Shown here piece by piece: positions 6,573 to 6,675 of a stretch of DNA of 6,675 nucleotides. Both the position numbers and the translations under genes were made by a program. Every line of letters begins with the position of its first letter. Position 1 is the stretch's first letter. Source of the DNA: Balneolaceae bacterium (GTDB lineage: Bacteria > Bacteroidota > Rhodothermia > Balneolales > Balneolaceae); assembly GCA_007127395.1 (NCBI GenBank), contig SKZL01000064.1, positions 1 to 6,675 on the forward strand, in the 5' to 3' direction. Below the pieces are notes generated by a model that saw only the letters and a program-made list of their open reading frames with translations, was not told the DNA's origin and did not search any database.

Positions 6573-6672
6573 AATCCCCTGTACAGGTTAGATACCATCT
6601 ATAAACAAATTACCCTGACAGTACAATTTTATCAACAACTCATTCAGTTAGAATGACTTTGAATCCCCTGTA
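6573..6672. repeat. 11-base direct repeat AATCCCCTGTA upstream of hydrolase A
   Basis: AATCCCCTGTA occurs at 6573-6583 and again at 6662-6672, 89 bases apart. The first copy overlaps the perfect 10-base palindrome CCTGTACAGG (6578-6587), about 31-40 bases before the hydrolase A start. The two copies flank the conserved upstream element. They could be operator half-sites for a regulator; no second copy was noticed before the other genes. Confidence 0.45.
6611..6655 (-). promoter_or_regulatory. conserved upstream element of hydrolase A (copy 1)
   Basis: Plus-strand blocks are TACCCTGACA (6611-6620), GTACAATT (6621-6628), and CATTC-N5-GAATG (6641-6645 and 6651-6655), which overlaps TTAGAAT (6648-6654). 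They match the order and spacing class seen before hydrolase B at 2771-2819. On the minus strand a GTTG followed 20 bases later by TAATTTG loosely resembles a Bacteroidota -33/-7 promoter (TTTG and TAnnTTTG). The TGTCAGGG block would then fall just upstream of the -7 box. The promoter reading is tentative because the equivalent -7 bases are TAGATCG before hydrolase B. Confidence 0.5.
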
Positions 6673-6675
6673 AAA

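Noticed and set aside
1..6675. CRISPR array, tRNA, rRNA, insertion sequence or attachment site
   Set aside because: I saw no regularly spaced repeats, cloverleaf-like segments, transposase motifs or terminal inverted repeats with target duplications.

Overview
The window carries six genes, all on the minus strand, at moderate-to-low GC. They encode secreted glycoside hydrolase-like proteins, sugar-converting enzymes and a carbamoyltransferase. No RNA gene, CRISPR array, transposase or phage gene was seen. The host is probably a marine or saline heterotroph of the Bacteroidota/Balneolota/Rhodothermota kind. This is inferred from the style of the proteins, an insertion-type DeoC, and weak or absent Shine-Dalgarno sites before two genes. 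It is not proven by any marker gene.

In transcription order, from high to low coordinates, the layout is as follows. A 128-base leader with a palindrome, a direct repeat and a conserved element (6548-6675) precedes secreted hydrolase-like protein A (5009-6547). A hairpin with a T-run (4927-4967) separates it from a Gfo/Idh/MocA dehydrogenase (3757-4896). Seventeen bases later comes a sugar isomerase/epimerase (2822-3739). A 115-base spacer carrying a second copy of the conserved element precedes hydrolase-like protein B (1165-2706), a paralogue of A. A 348-base spacer follows, then deoC (100-816). The deoC stop codon directly abuts the start of a NodU/CmcH-type carbamoyltransferase that runs off the window at base 1.

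The working picture is a small glycan-use locus. Two exported TIM-barrel proteins would act on an extracytoplasmic glycoside. The sugar would then be oxidised and isomerised or cleaved in the cytoplasm by the dehydrogenase/isomerase pair. DeoC could drain an aldol product or deoxyribose phosphate. The carbamoyltransferase probably starts a separate job, since this family decorates small molecules or glycans.

The most interesting signals are three. First, the two hydrolase genes share an upstream element at nearly the same distance from the ATG, and its inverted repeat shows a compensatory base-pair change. Second, the paralogues differ at a candidate catalytic position (Glu versus Asn). Third, an apparent intra-operon terminator lies between hydrolase A and the dehydrogenase. 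I found no clear evidence of a wholly new system. The duplicated hydrolase-plus-leader module flanking a dehydrogenase/isomerase pair is the best candidate for something undescribed.
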